30,827 nucleotides of DNA from a virus. The DNA lies in IMG/VR virus record IMGVR_UViG_3300025853_000411, positions 1 to 30,827 of that record, one strand, 5' to 3'. Positions within the stretch are counted from its first letter, which is position 1. Each line of letters starts with the position of its first letter. Positions 22,568 through 30,090 of this stretch are shown piece after piece. A model generated the notes under the pieces. That model saw only the letters and a program-made list of their open reading frames with translations, did no database searches and had not been told where the DNA came from. Made by a program: the position numbers and the translations under genes.

Positions 22568-24622
22568 ATGCAGCCAAAACCAAAGACAAGCACTGAAGTT
22601 GAAGCAATCTTACAAGACGCTATTGCCCAGGCAGTTGACTTTGTAGAGAGCGAAATCAGCCAAGACAGGATTGACGCTCAGAATGCGTTTGATGGCGAAA
22701 CTTCAATAGGCTTTGAAGAGGGCCGCAGTAAGGTTGTTGCAACGAAAGTGCGCGACACAATTCGTGCCGTTAAGCCAAGCCTAATGCGCGTGTTTATGTC
22801 TACCAGCAAGCCTGTTGAATATGTGCCACGCACGCCAGATCAGGTTCAGATGGCTGATCAGGCTACAGAATTCATGCACTATGTATTCAATCAGAATGAT
22901 GGATACAGAGTGATCAACGATGCGTTCCACGATGCGCTGGTTAAAAAGCAGGGCGTCGTGAAGGCATATTGGGAAACAAAGTACCGCGCTGAAATCTTCA
23001 CTTATACGGATCTATCAGAAGAAGAGATGACAATGCTCGTTTCTGATGATGACGTCACTGTTCTTGAACAGTCAATGGAAGCGTCAATGAGCGTTGACCA
23101 GTTTGGCGTTGAAATTGAGGTTCCAGTTTATTCAATTAAAATCAGCCGACAAATGCCAGAAGGCAAAATGCGCATTGAGAGCGTGCCTCCTGAAGAATTC
23201 TTTGTAAACTCACAGGCGAAGACAATTGACGACGCATACGTTGTTGCCCAGCGCACAGAGGTTCGTGTCGGTGACTTAGTCGAGATGGGATTTGCGTTTG
23301 AGGACGTTGTCGGCCTAGACGGATTGTACGGCGCGTCTGATATGTCTGAAGCTGAAGACATCGAGCGCCGAGGTTATTCACAGGACGATTATGAGGATCA
23401 AGAAGGCGATCCAGCAATGCGCAGCGTTGCGATTACAGAAGCCTACATGAAAATTGACGTAGACGGCACTGGCATTCCTGTCCTGCATAAATTCATCTGC
23501 GGCGGCACAAACTACAAGCTGCTAGACATGGAGCCGATTGATCGTGTCCCATTCGCCGTATTTGAGGTAGACAGAGAGCCTCACAGTTTTTATGGCCGCA
23601 GCTTAGCAGAATTGATTATGACTGATCAGGACGCCTCTACAGCGATCCTCAGAGGCATTCTGGACAACACTGCCCTAGTCAACAACCCACGGGTTGCCGC
23701 GACAGACGGCGTCAATTTAGAAGACTTGCTAAACAACGAGATTGGCGCAATCGTGCGCATGCGCCCTGGAGCTGTTATCCAGCCACTGACAACGCCATTC
23801 GTAGCAGGCCAGACGCTAAACGCGCTCAACTACATGGACAAGCTCGTTCAGGAGAAAACAGGCGTAACGCAAAACATGGCGCTGAACCCAGACGCCATGC
23901 AGTCTACAACCAAGGCAGCCGTGACAGCCACAGTAGAAGCGGCAGCCGGGCAGATTGAAGTCATGGTGCGCAATCTAGCAGAGGGCATGCGCGACTTGTT
24001 TGAAATCATGCTTGAGCTGCATGTAAAGAATGTAGACGAAGAGCAGCTCATGCGCCTGAATGGCAACTTTGTCGCAGTAGATCCGCGCGTCTGGGATGTA
24101 GACATGCACGTTGAAATCAACGTCGGTCTAGGCACTGGCCGTGAGGATGAAAAGCTGGGCGCGTTGCAGCAAGCATTCCAAGTTCAGCAACAGATCTACA
24201 TGCAGTATGGGCCATTCAATGGAATGGTCAGCTTGACGAACATCCGCAACACTTTGTCGGACATTTTGGCTGCGGCAGGCATCCGCAACTCAAACCGTTA
24301 CTTTGCGCCAATCACGCCTGAAATTGAGCAGCAGTTGTTACAGATGCAGCAGCAGGCGCAAGCTCAACAGGCTCAGGGGTCAGATCCAAATGCGGCATTC
24401 TTGCAGGCCGAGCAGATAAAAGCTCAGACCAAGATGCAGGCAGATATGGCGAAGTTGCAGCTTGAACAGCAAAAGCTGGCAATGGAAGATGATCTGAAGC
24501 GTGACCAGATGGATCAAGACTTGATCGTTGATGCAGCCAAGATATTTGGGCAGTATGGTGCGCAAGTTGACGTAGCTCAGGTGAAAGCCGAGCAGGATCG
24601 TCTGCGCAATATGGGGATCTAA
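22568..24622 (+). CDS. Portal protein
   Basis: The ring at the capsid vertex through which terminase packs DNA. At 684 aa it fits P22/SU10-like podophage portals. Features: helical VRDTIRAVKPSLMRVFMSTS near 60-80, DALVKKQGVVKAYWE near 120, the stem-region-like PFAVFEVDREPHSFYGRSLA at ~335, ILRGILDNTALVNNPRVAA, and the crown-side GVTQNMALNPDAMQSTTKAA at ~435. The last ~110 residues are Gln-rich coiled coil (QLLQMQQQAQAQQAQ), as in P22-like barrels. It lies after the ejection genes and before scaffold and capsid genes. Confidence 0.9.
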   Translation: MQPKPKTSTEVEAILQDAIAQAVDFVESEISQDRIDAQNAFDGETSIGFEEGRSKVVATKVRDTIRAVKPSLMRVFMSTSKPVEYVPRTPDQVQMADQATEFMHYVFNQNDGYRVINDAFHDALVKKQGVVKAYWETKYRAEIFTYTDLSEEEMTMLVSDDDVTVLEQSMEASMSVDQFGVEIEVPVYSIKISRQMPEGKMRIESVPPEEFFVNSQAKTIDDAYVVAQRTEVRVGDLVEMGFAFEDVVGLDGLYGASDMSEAEDIERRGYSQDDYEDQEGDPAMRSVAITEAYMKIDVDGTGIPVLHKFICGGTNYKLLDMEPIDRVPFAVFEVDREPHSFYGRSLAELIMTDQDASTAILRGILDNTALVNNPRVAATDGVNLEDLLNNEIGAIVRMRPGAVIQPLTTPFVAGQTLNALNYMDKLVQEKTGVTQNMALNPDAMQSTTKAAVTATVEAAAGQIEVMVRNLAEGMRDLFEIMLELHVKNVDEEQLMRLNGNFVAVDPRVWDVDMHVEINVGLGTGREDEKLGALQQAFQVQQQIYMQYGPFNGMVSLTNIRNTLSDILAAAGIRNSNRYFAPITPEIEQQLLQMQQQAQAQQAQGSDPNAAFLQAEQIKAQTKMQADMAKLQLEQQKLAMEDDLKRDQMDQDLIVDAAKIFGQYGAQVDVAQVKAEQDRLRNMGI

Positions 24623-24859
24623 ATGAGCGTAGATATACGCATACAGGCCAACGAGGCCAAAAGGTTAAAAGCCGACACTGCATTCCAGCAGTTCGTGCAA
24701 GTCGTTCGTGAAGACCAAATGCGGATCTTTGCAAACAGTGAGGCTTCAGACATTGAAGCCAGAGAAGAGGCGCACGCAATCATTCGTGCGTTAAACAAGA
24801 TTGAAGTTAGTCTCGACGCCGCAATTGGGGCAGAGACACTTTTAGATCGCAAACAGTAA
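24623..24859 (+). CDS. Small conserved phage protein between portal and scaffold (78 aa)
   Basis: An all-helical protein: DIRIQANEAKRLKADTAFQQ, a second helix from FVQVVREDQMRIFANSE, then REEAHAIIRALNKIEVSLDA. Short proteins of this plan commonly lie beside portal/scaffold genes in alphaproteobacterial podophages, with unknown role. The ATG follows the portal stop with no gap. A head-assembly accessory is inferred from location only. Confidence 0.75.
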   Translation: MSVDIRIQANEAKRLKADTAFQQFVQVVREDQMRIFANSEASDIEAREEAHAIIRALNKIEVSLDAAIGAETLLDRKQ

Positions 24860-24872
24860 AGGAGTTAGCACC

Positions 24873-25922
24873 GTGGATGCGACTAACTTAGAGAGCCTAG
24901 CAGAAAAGATGTTCGAAGGATCGGACACTGACGCCCCGGGGGCAGGGGAAGAAAATCTTCGTGAAGCAGCCGAAGAAATGGTTGAACCAACTCAGGACGC
25001 TGAGAGTGAAATCGTTGAAGAGGTTGAAGAGGACGAAGATGTCGTTGAGGCATCTGACGACGATGGCGAGAGCGCCGAATATGATGATGCAACTGAATAT
25101 GCTGACGAAGTAGAAGCCGTTGACGAAGCCGACAGCGAGCCTCTCTATGATGTAAAAGTCAATGGGAGGATGGAGCGTCGTACCCTGAGTGAACTAAAGC
25201 AAAACTACGCGGGTCAGAGCTATATTCAGCAGAAAATGCGTGAAAACGCTGAAGTTGCAAAACAGCTTGAAGAGCGTGAAGCTCTATCAGCTCAACAGCT
25301 TCAAGAGCGTGAAGCGCTATTAGCTCAACAGCAACAGCAAGTACTGAGCCTTTATGAGCAAATGCAGTCTGGAGAAATGTCGCCTCCCACTCCACCATCT
25401 AAAGAGCTTTTCCAAGATGATCCTATCGGATACATGCAAGCGAAGCTCGAATATGATGAAGCGAAGCAGGCGTATGATCAGAAAGCTGCACAAGTTCAGC
25501 AACTATCAGAGCATCAGAAAAGACAAGCACAAGCACAAGAGCAGCAGTATTTGCAGCAGCAAATGCAGCTACTACAAGAACGGATACCAGAATTCGCTGA
25601 CCCTCAGAAAGCTGAGAAAGTGAAATCTGATATTTTCCGGGGCGGTCAGGAATACTACGGCATTCCGCAAGAGGCTTTGGCAACTTTGAAAGATGCAGTT
25701 GAAGTAGAAATTTTGAACGATGCGATCAAATATCGTCGGATGTTAGCAAACAAAACGACGGCCAAAGCAAAAGTTCAGGATGCTAAACCTATGGTAAAAC
25801 CAGGGGCGAAGAAGGTTCAAAACGGCCAAGCTGTAACTCGCAAGAAGCAGTATGGAAAACTGCGGAAGTCAGGCGATCCGAATGATGCGATTGAACTGAT
25901 GATTGATAGTAATCTTAAATAG
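24873..25922 (+). CDS. Scaffolding protein
   Basis: The 349-aa protein has the classical scaffold layout: a very acidic N-terminus (residues ~1-90, many Glu/Asp), then a VKVNGRMERRTLSELKQNYA segment, a Gln/Glu-rich coiled coil ~125-240, and a basic C-terminal tail (KPGAKKVQNGQ, TRKKQYGKLRKSG) that would bind the capsid shell inner face. It directly precedes the major capsid gene. It starts at GTG 24873, with AGGAG eight bases upstream. Scaffold is present only during head assembly and then leaves or is cleaved. Confidence 0.85.
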   Translation: MDATNLESLAEKMFEGSDTDAPGAGEENLREAAEEMVEPTQDAESEIVEEVEEDEDVVEASDDDGESAEYDDATEYADEVEAVDEADSEPLYDVKVNGRMERRTLSELKQNYAGQSYIQQKMRENAEVAKQLEEREALSAQQLQEREALLAQQQQQVLSLYEQMQSGEMSPPTPPSKELFQDDPIGYMQAKLEYDEAKQAYDQKAAQVQQLSEHQKRQAQAQEQQYLQQQMQLLQERIPEFADPQKAEKVKSDIFRGGQEYYGIPQEALATLKDAVEVEILNDAIKYRRMLANKTTAKAKVQDAKPMVKPGAKKVQNGQAVTRKKQYGKLRKSGDPNDAIELMIDSNLK

Positions 25923-25940
25923 GCTTTAAGGAGAAAACCA

Positions 25941-26909
25941 ATGGCCCAACCAGCAAACACATTTGACAGTTACGATCAGGTCGGACTGAAAGAGGACGTC
26001 CATGATTTGATCTATATGGTGTCGCCTGAAGAGACACCATTCTTGACAAAATGTCGCAAGACAAAGGCGTCAAACACGTTCCATGAATGGCAGACCGATA
26101 GCTTGAGAGCGTCAAGCACAAGCAATGCCCACATCGAGGGTGATGCGACTGCAGCCGTAGCTCGTACAGCCACAACTCGGCTTGGATCGTACACGCAGAT
26201 CTTCAAGGACGCTATTACTGTGTCTGATACAGATGAAGGTCTTTCCAAATATGGAAGGGCCAAAGAAATGGCATATCAAGTTTTAAAGGCAGGGAAAGAA
26301 CAACGTCTCGATGTAGAAGCGACGATTTTTAACAACCAAGCTCGCGCTGCCGGGTCATCCTCAGCAGCTCGTAACTTGGCAGGCGCTCCTGCGTGGTTGA
26401 CTACAAACGTAGACTTCCAAACAGGTGGTTCACCATCATCAGGTGCAAACCCAACTGGTGACGGTACTGACGCTCGTACAGACGACAGCACAACAACTGC
26501 CTTCTCTCAAACAAAGTTTGACAGCATCATGCAGTCAATCTGGGAAAACGGCGGCAACCCTGACACATGCTACCTATCAGCGTATCAAATGAATATCGCT
26601 CTAGGTTTCACTGGTAACAACAACCAGCGTTCAGCAGTTCAGGCTGGTGACGAGCGTGTGATCAAATCACTAGCGGTGTACGTCACTCCGTGGGGGACCA
26701 TTTCGTTCCAGCCCAGTAGGGAGTGCAGAGGTCGTGATGTATGGATAATGCAAGACGACATGTGGGAAATCGCGCAGCTTCGTCCAGCGAAGTCAGTAGA
26801 ACTTGCCAAAAATGGCGATAATTCTACTAGACAGCTGGTGCAGGAGCTAACGCTAGTCTGTAAAAATGAGGCTGCATCTGGCCTTATCGCAGACAACTCA
26901 ACATCATAA
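25941..26909 (+). CDS. Major capsid protein (DUF5309 / SU10 type)
   Basis: HK97-fold shell protein, 322 aa, of the DUF5309/SU10 family. Diagnostic segments: MVSPEETPFLTKCRKTKASN at ~30-50, HEWQTDSLRASSTSNAHIEG, LGSYTQIFKDAITVSDTDEG, AYQVLKAGKEQRLDVEATIF, ARNLAGAPAWLTTN, then SIMQSIWENGGNPDTCYLSA and YVTPWGTISFQPSRECRGRD near the C-terminus. Strong Shine-Dalgarno AAGGAG. No cleavable N-terminal delta domain is evident, consistent with a separate scaffold. A UUCG hairpin follows the stop. Confidence 0.93.
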   Translation: MAQPANTFDSYDQVGLKEDVHDLIYMVSPEETPFLTKCRKTKASNTFHEWQTDSLRASSTSNAHIEGDATAAVARTATTRLGSYTQIFKDAITVSDTDEGLSKYGRAKEMAYQVLKAGKEQRLDVEATIFNNQARAAGSSSAARNLAGAPAWLTTNVDFQTGGSPSSGANPTGDGTDARTDDSTTTAFSQTKFDSIMQSIWENGGNPDTCYLSAYQMNIALGFTGNNNQRSAVQAGDERVIKSLAVYVTPWGTISFQPSRECRGRDVWIMQDDMWEIAQLRPAKSVELAKNGDNSTRQLVQELTLVCKNEAASGLIADNSTS

Positions 26910-26915
26910 AAATAA

Positions 26916-26937
26916 GTAGGGGGCTTCGGCCCCCTAC
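26916..26937 (+). terminator. UUCG-capped hairpin after the capsid gene
   Basis: GTAGGGGGC, TTCG and GCCCCCTAC make a perfect 9-bp stem capped by the very stable UUCG tetraloop, seven bases after the stop codon. No U-run follows, so full termination is unlikely. It may attenuate, or protect the capsid mRNA 3' end. Confidence 0.6.
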
Positions 26938-26951
26938 CTCACATGAGGTGA
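26936..26951 (+). promoter_or_regulatory. Possible ribosome-site-masking dyad before the 98-aa gene
   Basis: ACCTC(A) pairs with (T)GAGGT over a short spacer, and the second arm is the AGGTGA ribosome-binding site of ATG 26956. Folding would compete with the adjacent UUCG hairpin and could lower translation relative to the capsid protein. Inferred from sequence complementarity only. Confidence 0.35.
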
Positions 26952-26955
26952 AAGT

Positions 26956-27252
26956 ATGAAAGTACAGGTTACATTTCGCAGCATTTCAACAAGTGTCGGC
27001 ATCGTGAAAAATCATGACATAATTGATCTGCCAGCAGACGAAGTTAATAAAATTTTAGTTACAAAGCCACATGCATTAGTCGTTCTGGAAGAAGATCCAG
27101 CCCCGGCAGCCAAAAAGCCTGCGGCAAAGAAAAAAGCACCTGCCAAGAAATCTCCTGTTAAGCGCAAACGCGCACGCAACAGTGACGGTACACTAAAGGC
27201 AGATGACCCAAGTACACCAGACATCAACGAGGCCTGGGAAGATGGAAAGTAA
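26956..27252 (+). CDS. Small protein with histone-like Lys/Ala/Pro tail (98 aa)
   Basis: The first ~45 residues form a small beta-rich domain (MKVQVTFRSISTSVGIVKNH ... ILVTKPHALVVLEED). Then a strongly basic linker of AKK and PAKK repeats (~50-78) resembles histone H1 tails and would bind nucleic acid. The end is the acidic DDPSTPDINEAWEDGK, a sequence type frequent in marine phages right after capsid genes. It is possibly a head-completion or DNA-associated protein. The 3' end overlaps the next gene's start. Confidence 0.7.
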   Translation: MKVQVTFRSISTSVGIVKNHDIIDLPADEVNKILVTKPHALVVLEEDPAPAAKKPAAKKKAPAKKSPVKRKRARNSDGTLKADDPSTPDINEAWEDGK

Positions 27253-27544
27253 TAGCAGCAAAATCAGTCAGACGATTGATGTTGAACACGACACAATTGT
27301 CGTCAAGACAACTTACGACGCAACGCCAATGCTTGAAGACGTTAAGTATGCGCGTGAAGTTGCACCAGATAAATTCGGCTCTGACTATAAGCATGTCGGC
27401 AATGTGTCGATGGAGCTTGTAAATGTCTGGCTAAAAGAGGCTGGAGTGCAGTGGCACGATAGCAAAGCCGTTCAAGATGTGATAAAAAAGAAGTTAATGA
27501 ACGGTGAATTTAGCGACTTACGCAACTGGGAAGGCACTTGGTAA
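27242..27544 (+). CDS. Small conserved phage protein (100 aa)
   Basis: A soluble protein starting MESNSSKISQTIDVEHDTIV, with DATPMLEDVKYAREVAPDKF and VSMELVNVWLKEAGVQWHDS and ending LRNWEGTW. The order of DATPMLED and a terminal LR-W-G motif recurs in a group of short proteins near podophage capsid genes, with no defined function. ATG 27242 is preferred over the upstream in-frame codon at 27203, because the added residues lie inside the previous gene and look unrelated. Overlaps that gene by 11 bases. Confidence 0.75.
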   Translation: MESNSSKISQTIDVEHDTIVVKTTYDATPMLEDVKYAREVAPDKFGSDYKHVGNVSMELVNVWLKEAGVQWHDSKAVQDVIKKKLMNGEFSDLRNWEGTW

Positions 27545-27545
27545 G

Positions 27546-27782
27546 ATGGAAGTGAACTTTGAGATGATTAATGCTGTGATGCAGTGGATCGTTTTACCGA
27601 TTGCTGGGGTTGTTGTTTACATGTTCAACAAGCAAAATCAGCATCACACTGACATAGCAGTTCTCAAGTCACTTCAAGAGGCCACAAAAAGCTCACATGA
27701 TCGCGAGATGAAAGAGATGAAGCAAACCATTGGCGCGATATTTACGAAGCTCGACAATATAGAGCAAGCCTTGCGCAAATAA
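27546..27782 (+). CDS. Small membrane-anchored protein, lysis candidate (78 aa)
   Basis: A single N-terminal membrane segment (AVMQWIVLPIAGVVVYMF, residues ~10-27) is followed by a charged helical/coiled-coil domain (TDIAVLKSLQEATKSSHDRE ... TKLDNIEQALRK). The layout resembles inner-membrane spanin-like proteins or small holin-associated proteins. The in-frame upstream codon at 27504 lies in the previous gene and is less likely than ATG 27546. It begins the lysis-region cluster. Function is inferred from topology and neighbours. Confidence 0.7.
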   Translation: MEVNFEMINAVMQWIVLPIAGVVVYMFNKQNQHHTDIAVLKSLQEATKSSHDREMKEMKQTIGAIFTKLDNIEQALRK

Positions 27783-27941
27783 ATGCTCTTCGTCTTGACC
27801 TACATACTTTATGTGTGGGTCAACACTCCAAGCGGTGCAATGCCAATGGCACTATGCGTTTATAAAACCCCAGAAATAGAGTATACTTATCTTGTATTGC
27901 AGCCTGTATGGATGGGCTGCGCAGAATATGGGAATTTGTAA
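27783..27941 (+). CDS. 52-aa membrane or exported microprotein
   Basis: ATG 27783 follows the previous stop directly and the TAA overlaps the next ATG as TAATG, so it is tightly coupled on both sides. The product begins with a hydrophobic segment, MLFVLTYILYVWVN, possibly a signal or membrane anchor. It then has MALCVYKTPEIEYTYLVLQ and a WMGCAEYGNL end, with two cysteines. A periplasmic partner of the neighbouring membrane protein is possible, but no spanin lipobox is clear. No family recognised. Confidence 0.6.
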   Translation: MLFVLTYILYVWVNTPSGAMPMALCVYKTPEIEYTYLVLQPVWMGCAEYGNL

Positions 27942-28408
27942 TGGCTATTCTGGAGAGCATTGCGGCAGCCAACGCGGCCTACAGCGTCATAAAAACTGCG
28001 CTGGGCAACGGCAAAGAAACTGCTGGTGTCATTAGCTCTATCGGGAAATTTCTAGCAGCAGAAGAAGACATTAAAGAAGCTGTCAAAAAGAAAAAGACCA
28101 GCCCATTGACTGCAATTACTGGCGGTGAAGAAGGTGATTGGGAAGAGTTTCAAGCCCTTGAAAACATTAGACAAAAACGTGCTGAATTGGAAAGCTGGTG
28201 CAGACTATATGCGGAAAGTGGCACATGGGATCGCTGGGTAAAATGGGAAGCCGAAGCGCGCAAACAACGTCAAGAGGCTAAAAAAGCAGCGGCAAAAAAG
28301 CGTGAGGAGCTAATAGAGAAAATCCAAGTTGCTACTGGGATTGTTCTTGCGTTTACTGCTTGCGTCATTGGCATCTATTATCTTGGCGTATATTTGGATC
28401 GTTGGTAG
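27941..28408 (+). CDS. C-terminally membrane-anchored lysis-region protein (155 aa)
   Basis: The N-terminal half is small and helical (AILESIAAANAAYSVIKTAL, then VISSIGKFLAAEEDIKEAV). A tryptophan-rich middle (ESWCRLYAESGTWDRWVKW) follows, then a Lys/Ala/Arg helix and one C-terminal transmembrane segment, ~129-151 (VATGIVLAFTACVIGIYYLG). Start by TAATG overlap at 27941; an earlier in-frame codon at 27908 lies inside the upstream microprotein. Proteins of this plan occur next to endolysin in marine podophages, with unknown job. It could tether the lysis complex to the inner membrane. Confidence 0.7.
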   Translation: MAILESIAAANAAYSVIKTALGNGKETAGVISSIGKFLAAEEDIKEAVKKKKTSPLTAITGGEEGDWEEFQALENIRQKRAELESWCRLYAESGTWDRWVKWEAEARKQRQEAKKAAAKKREELIEKIQVATGIVLAFTACVIGIYYLGVYLDRW

Positions 28409-28666
28409 ATGCGTGATGAGTGGAAAGCGATTTTGGCGTATGTTTACGCTTTTATTTGTTTCTTTGATTTTGTGGTTGTTCCTAGTTGGATTGGTATAAA
28501 TCGGCCACCAATTGACGATCTAGCTTATCTCAACATAGAAAAGTTTAAGCAAGTTTGGCAGCATCACCAGCCGTTTACCTTACAAGGGGGCGGCATGTTT
28601 CATCTAGCATTTGGCGCACTTTTGACAGGTTCGGCATTAAATGGTTATGGAAGAAAAGGGCAATAA
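28409..28666 (+). CDS. Holin-like membrane protein (85 aa)
   Basis: Two likely membrane segments: AILAYVYAFICFFDFVVVPS (residues ~8-27) and FHLAFGALLTGSALNGY near 64-80, joined by a polar loop. The size and topology match class II holins, and the MRDEWKAILAY start is typical of a holin group in alphaproteobacterial phages. Its ATG follows the preceding stop with no gap. Expected to open the inner membrane for the endolysin. Other small membrane genes here could share that role. Confidence 0.7.
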   Translation: MRDEWKAILAYVYAFICFFDFVVVPSWIGINRPPIDDLAYLNIEKFKQVWQHHQPFTLQGGGMFHLAFGALLTGSALNGYGRKGQ

Positions 28667-28757
28667 GTACGTTGTATATGACAAAAGCGGAAAAGTCGTT
28701 ATAATCACCAGCAATAAACGAATAGCGGAGCATTACGATGGCAAGAACCTTCGTTGA
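28647..28757 (+). CDS. Overlapping 36-aa microprotein
   Basis: An open frame that begins in the end of the holin-like gene and ends inside the start of the 28738 gene. It is the only frame that fills the ~70-base gap between them. The product, MEEKGNKYVVYDKSGK then VVIITSNKRIAEHYDG, reads like a small folded beta/alpha protein, with similar short sequences in marine phages. The Shine-Dalgarno is weak, so translation would be coupled. Uncertain because of its size. Confidence 0.45.
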   Translation: MEEKGNKYVVYDKSGKVVIITSNKRIAEHYDGKNLR

Positions 28758-28938
28758 CGATTGGAAGATTATACCCCGGCTGATGATGCTGGCGGTTACG
28801 ATCCTGACATATCAATCTGTACACTGGTATATGTCACTGCCCGATCCGACAAACGGTCAGGCAGGCTTGGTGTCTGTCTGCATGGGCGCACTTACAGGAT
28901 GCTTCGGCATCTGGATGAATGGGGAGCAGAAAAAATGA
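28738..28938 (+). CDS. Small two-helix membrane protein, holin candidate (66 aa)
   Basis: Starts MARTFVDDWKIIPRLMMLAV. Two predicted membrane helices: RLMMLAVTILTYQSVHWYM (~14-32) and GLVSVCMGALTGCFGIWM (~43-60), ending in basic EQKK. This sequence type is well represented in marine phages, usually unnamed. The charge pattern and size are those of a small holin. The stop overlaps the next start as ATGA. Which of the three holin-like genes sets lysis time cannot be told from sequence. Confidence 0.7.
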   Translation: MARTFVDDWKIIPRLMMLAVTILTYQSVHWYMSLPDPTNGQAGLVSVCMGALTGCFGIWMNGEQKK

Positions 28939-29279
28939 TCGGCGGTATTGTACAAGCGTTAAGCGGTTTGGCGACATCATACATTGACGGCAAGACAGCA
29001 ATCCAGAAAGCCAATGCTGAGATTAAGTTAAAGCAGGCAACTGGCGAAATAGATTGGGAGCAGGCTGCAATTGAGGCCAGCAAAGACAGTTGGAAAGACG
29101 AGCTGTGGACAATTGTGTTCGTCATCATACTGGTTGCGAACTTCATTCCAGCTATGCAGGAAACGATGGCAGTCGGATTTGCTAATCTGGAGACAACACC
29201 ATTATGGGTTCAATGGGGAATGTATGCTTCCATAGCTGCGAGCTTCGGCATACGCACGATGAGAGGGTTGAAAAAATGA
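28935..29279 (+). CDS. 3TM/GTA-type holin-like protein (114 aa)
   Basis: Resembles the GTA_holin_3TM-type phage family: a helical N-terminus (MIGGIVQALSGLATSYIDGK with AIQKANAEIKLKQ), then DSWKDELWTIVFVIILVANF (first membrane helix ~57-74), GFANLETTPLWVQWG, and a second helix ~91-107 with the conserved ASFGIRTM end. The frame extends back to 28761, but that part lies within the previous gene; ATG 28935 gives a precise ATGA overlap. It directly precedes endolysin with another ATGA overlap, which fits its lysis role. Confidence 0.75.
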   Translation: MIGGIVQALSGLATSYIDGKTAIQKANAEIKLKQATGEIDWEQAAIEASKDSWKDELWTIVFVIILVANFIPAMQETMAVGFANLETTPLWVQWGMYASIAASFGIRTMRGLKK

Positions 29280-29893
29280 GCGAAGCAATGAAATGCTTAC
29301 AGGCAAAGTGTGGAGCTGTCGCAGACGGCGTATTCGGCAGAAACACTGCCAAAGCGATTATGAAGCACTATGACTTTACCCCACTACGAGCTGCCCACAT
29401 TCTGGGGCAGTGTTCGCACGAAAGTGCGGGGTTTAAGCGTACTAAAGAAAGTCTTTATTATAGTACTCCTGAGCGTATTCAAGCGGTCTGGCCTTCTCGC
29501 TTCCCGACAGTTGAGGATGCTGTGCCATACGCCAAGAACCCAGCGGGTCTGGCAGGCAAGGTCTACGCTGGGCGCATGGGCAATTCGACAGAGCAAGAAG
29601 CGGCAAAATTTTTGGGCAGAGGATTTATCCAGCTCACCGGGCATTTTAACTATAAAGAGTTTGCAAACGACATGCGCCTGCCTGACGTATTGCAAGACCC
29701 ATCACTCGTTGAAAATGAATACGCATTTGAGAGCGCAATCTGGTTCTTTGACAAAAACAATCTGTGGAAAATTGCAGACAAGGGAACAGATGTCGGGACA
29801 ATTGAAGACCTGACAAAGCGCATCAATGGGGGCAATCATGGGCTGTATGATCGGATTGAACAGACGCAGAAGATTTACGGCTGGCTGTCCTAA
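29276..29893 (+). CDS. GH19 chitinase-like endolysin
   Basis: Peptidoglycan hydrolase releasing progeny; acts on the cell wall after holin opens the membrane. Of the 205 aa, residues ~5-30 are a short peptidoglycan-binding-like helix set (CGAVADGVFGRNTAKAI). The GH19 domain follows: HILGQCSHESAGFKRTKESL with Glu49 and Glu58 as the likely catalytic pair, KVYAGRMGN, and GRGFIQLTGHFNY at 114-126. ATG 29276 overlaps the holin-like stop (ATGA); an earlier in-frame codon at 29204 lies within that gene. No signal peptide, so export depends on a holin. Its end overlaps the convergent minus-strand gene by two bases. Confidence 0.9.
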   Translation: MSEAMKCLQAKCGAVADGVFGRNTAKAIMKHYDFTPLRAAHILGQCSHESAGFKRTKESLYYSTPERIQAVWPSRFPTVEDAVPYAKNPAGLAGKVYAGRMGNSTEQEAAKFLGRGFIQLTGHFNYKEFANDMRLPDVLQDPSLVENEYAFESAIWFFDKNNLWKIADKGTDVGTIEDLTKRINGGNHGLYDRIEQTQKIYGWLS

Positions 29894-30090
29894 TCAATAT
29901 CCATAGCGTCAGATCCGCGCTGGATCATGTCGGCATGCATATTTGAACAGGTGTTCAATAACGCAATGTAGGCACGAACGAGTGCCTCTTGCTCTTTGTC
30001 GCCACGCATCCAACGATCCTGCGGCAAGCCGCGCTCGGCACGTTCAACGATCTTGTTGGCTATTATAAAATACTCTGGTAGATCACTCAT
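29890..30090 (-). CDS. Small hypothetical protein coupled to HNH (66 aa)
   Basis: A mostly helical soluble protein: MSDLPEYFIIANKIVERAER, then GLPQDRWMRGDKEQEALVRA and a C-terminal helix to AMDID. No family recognised. ATG at 30090 overlaps the HNH stop as ATGAGTGA with an AGGGAG site upstream; the longer frame to 30171 lies inside HNH coding sequence and is rejected. Its stop overlaps the endolysin end on the other strand. It belongs to the convergent minus-strand block, possibly early genes. Confidence 0.65.
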   Translation of the reverse strand: MSDLPEYFIIANKIVERAERGLPQDRWMRGDKEQEALVRAYIALLNTCSNMHADMIQRGSDAMDID

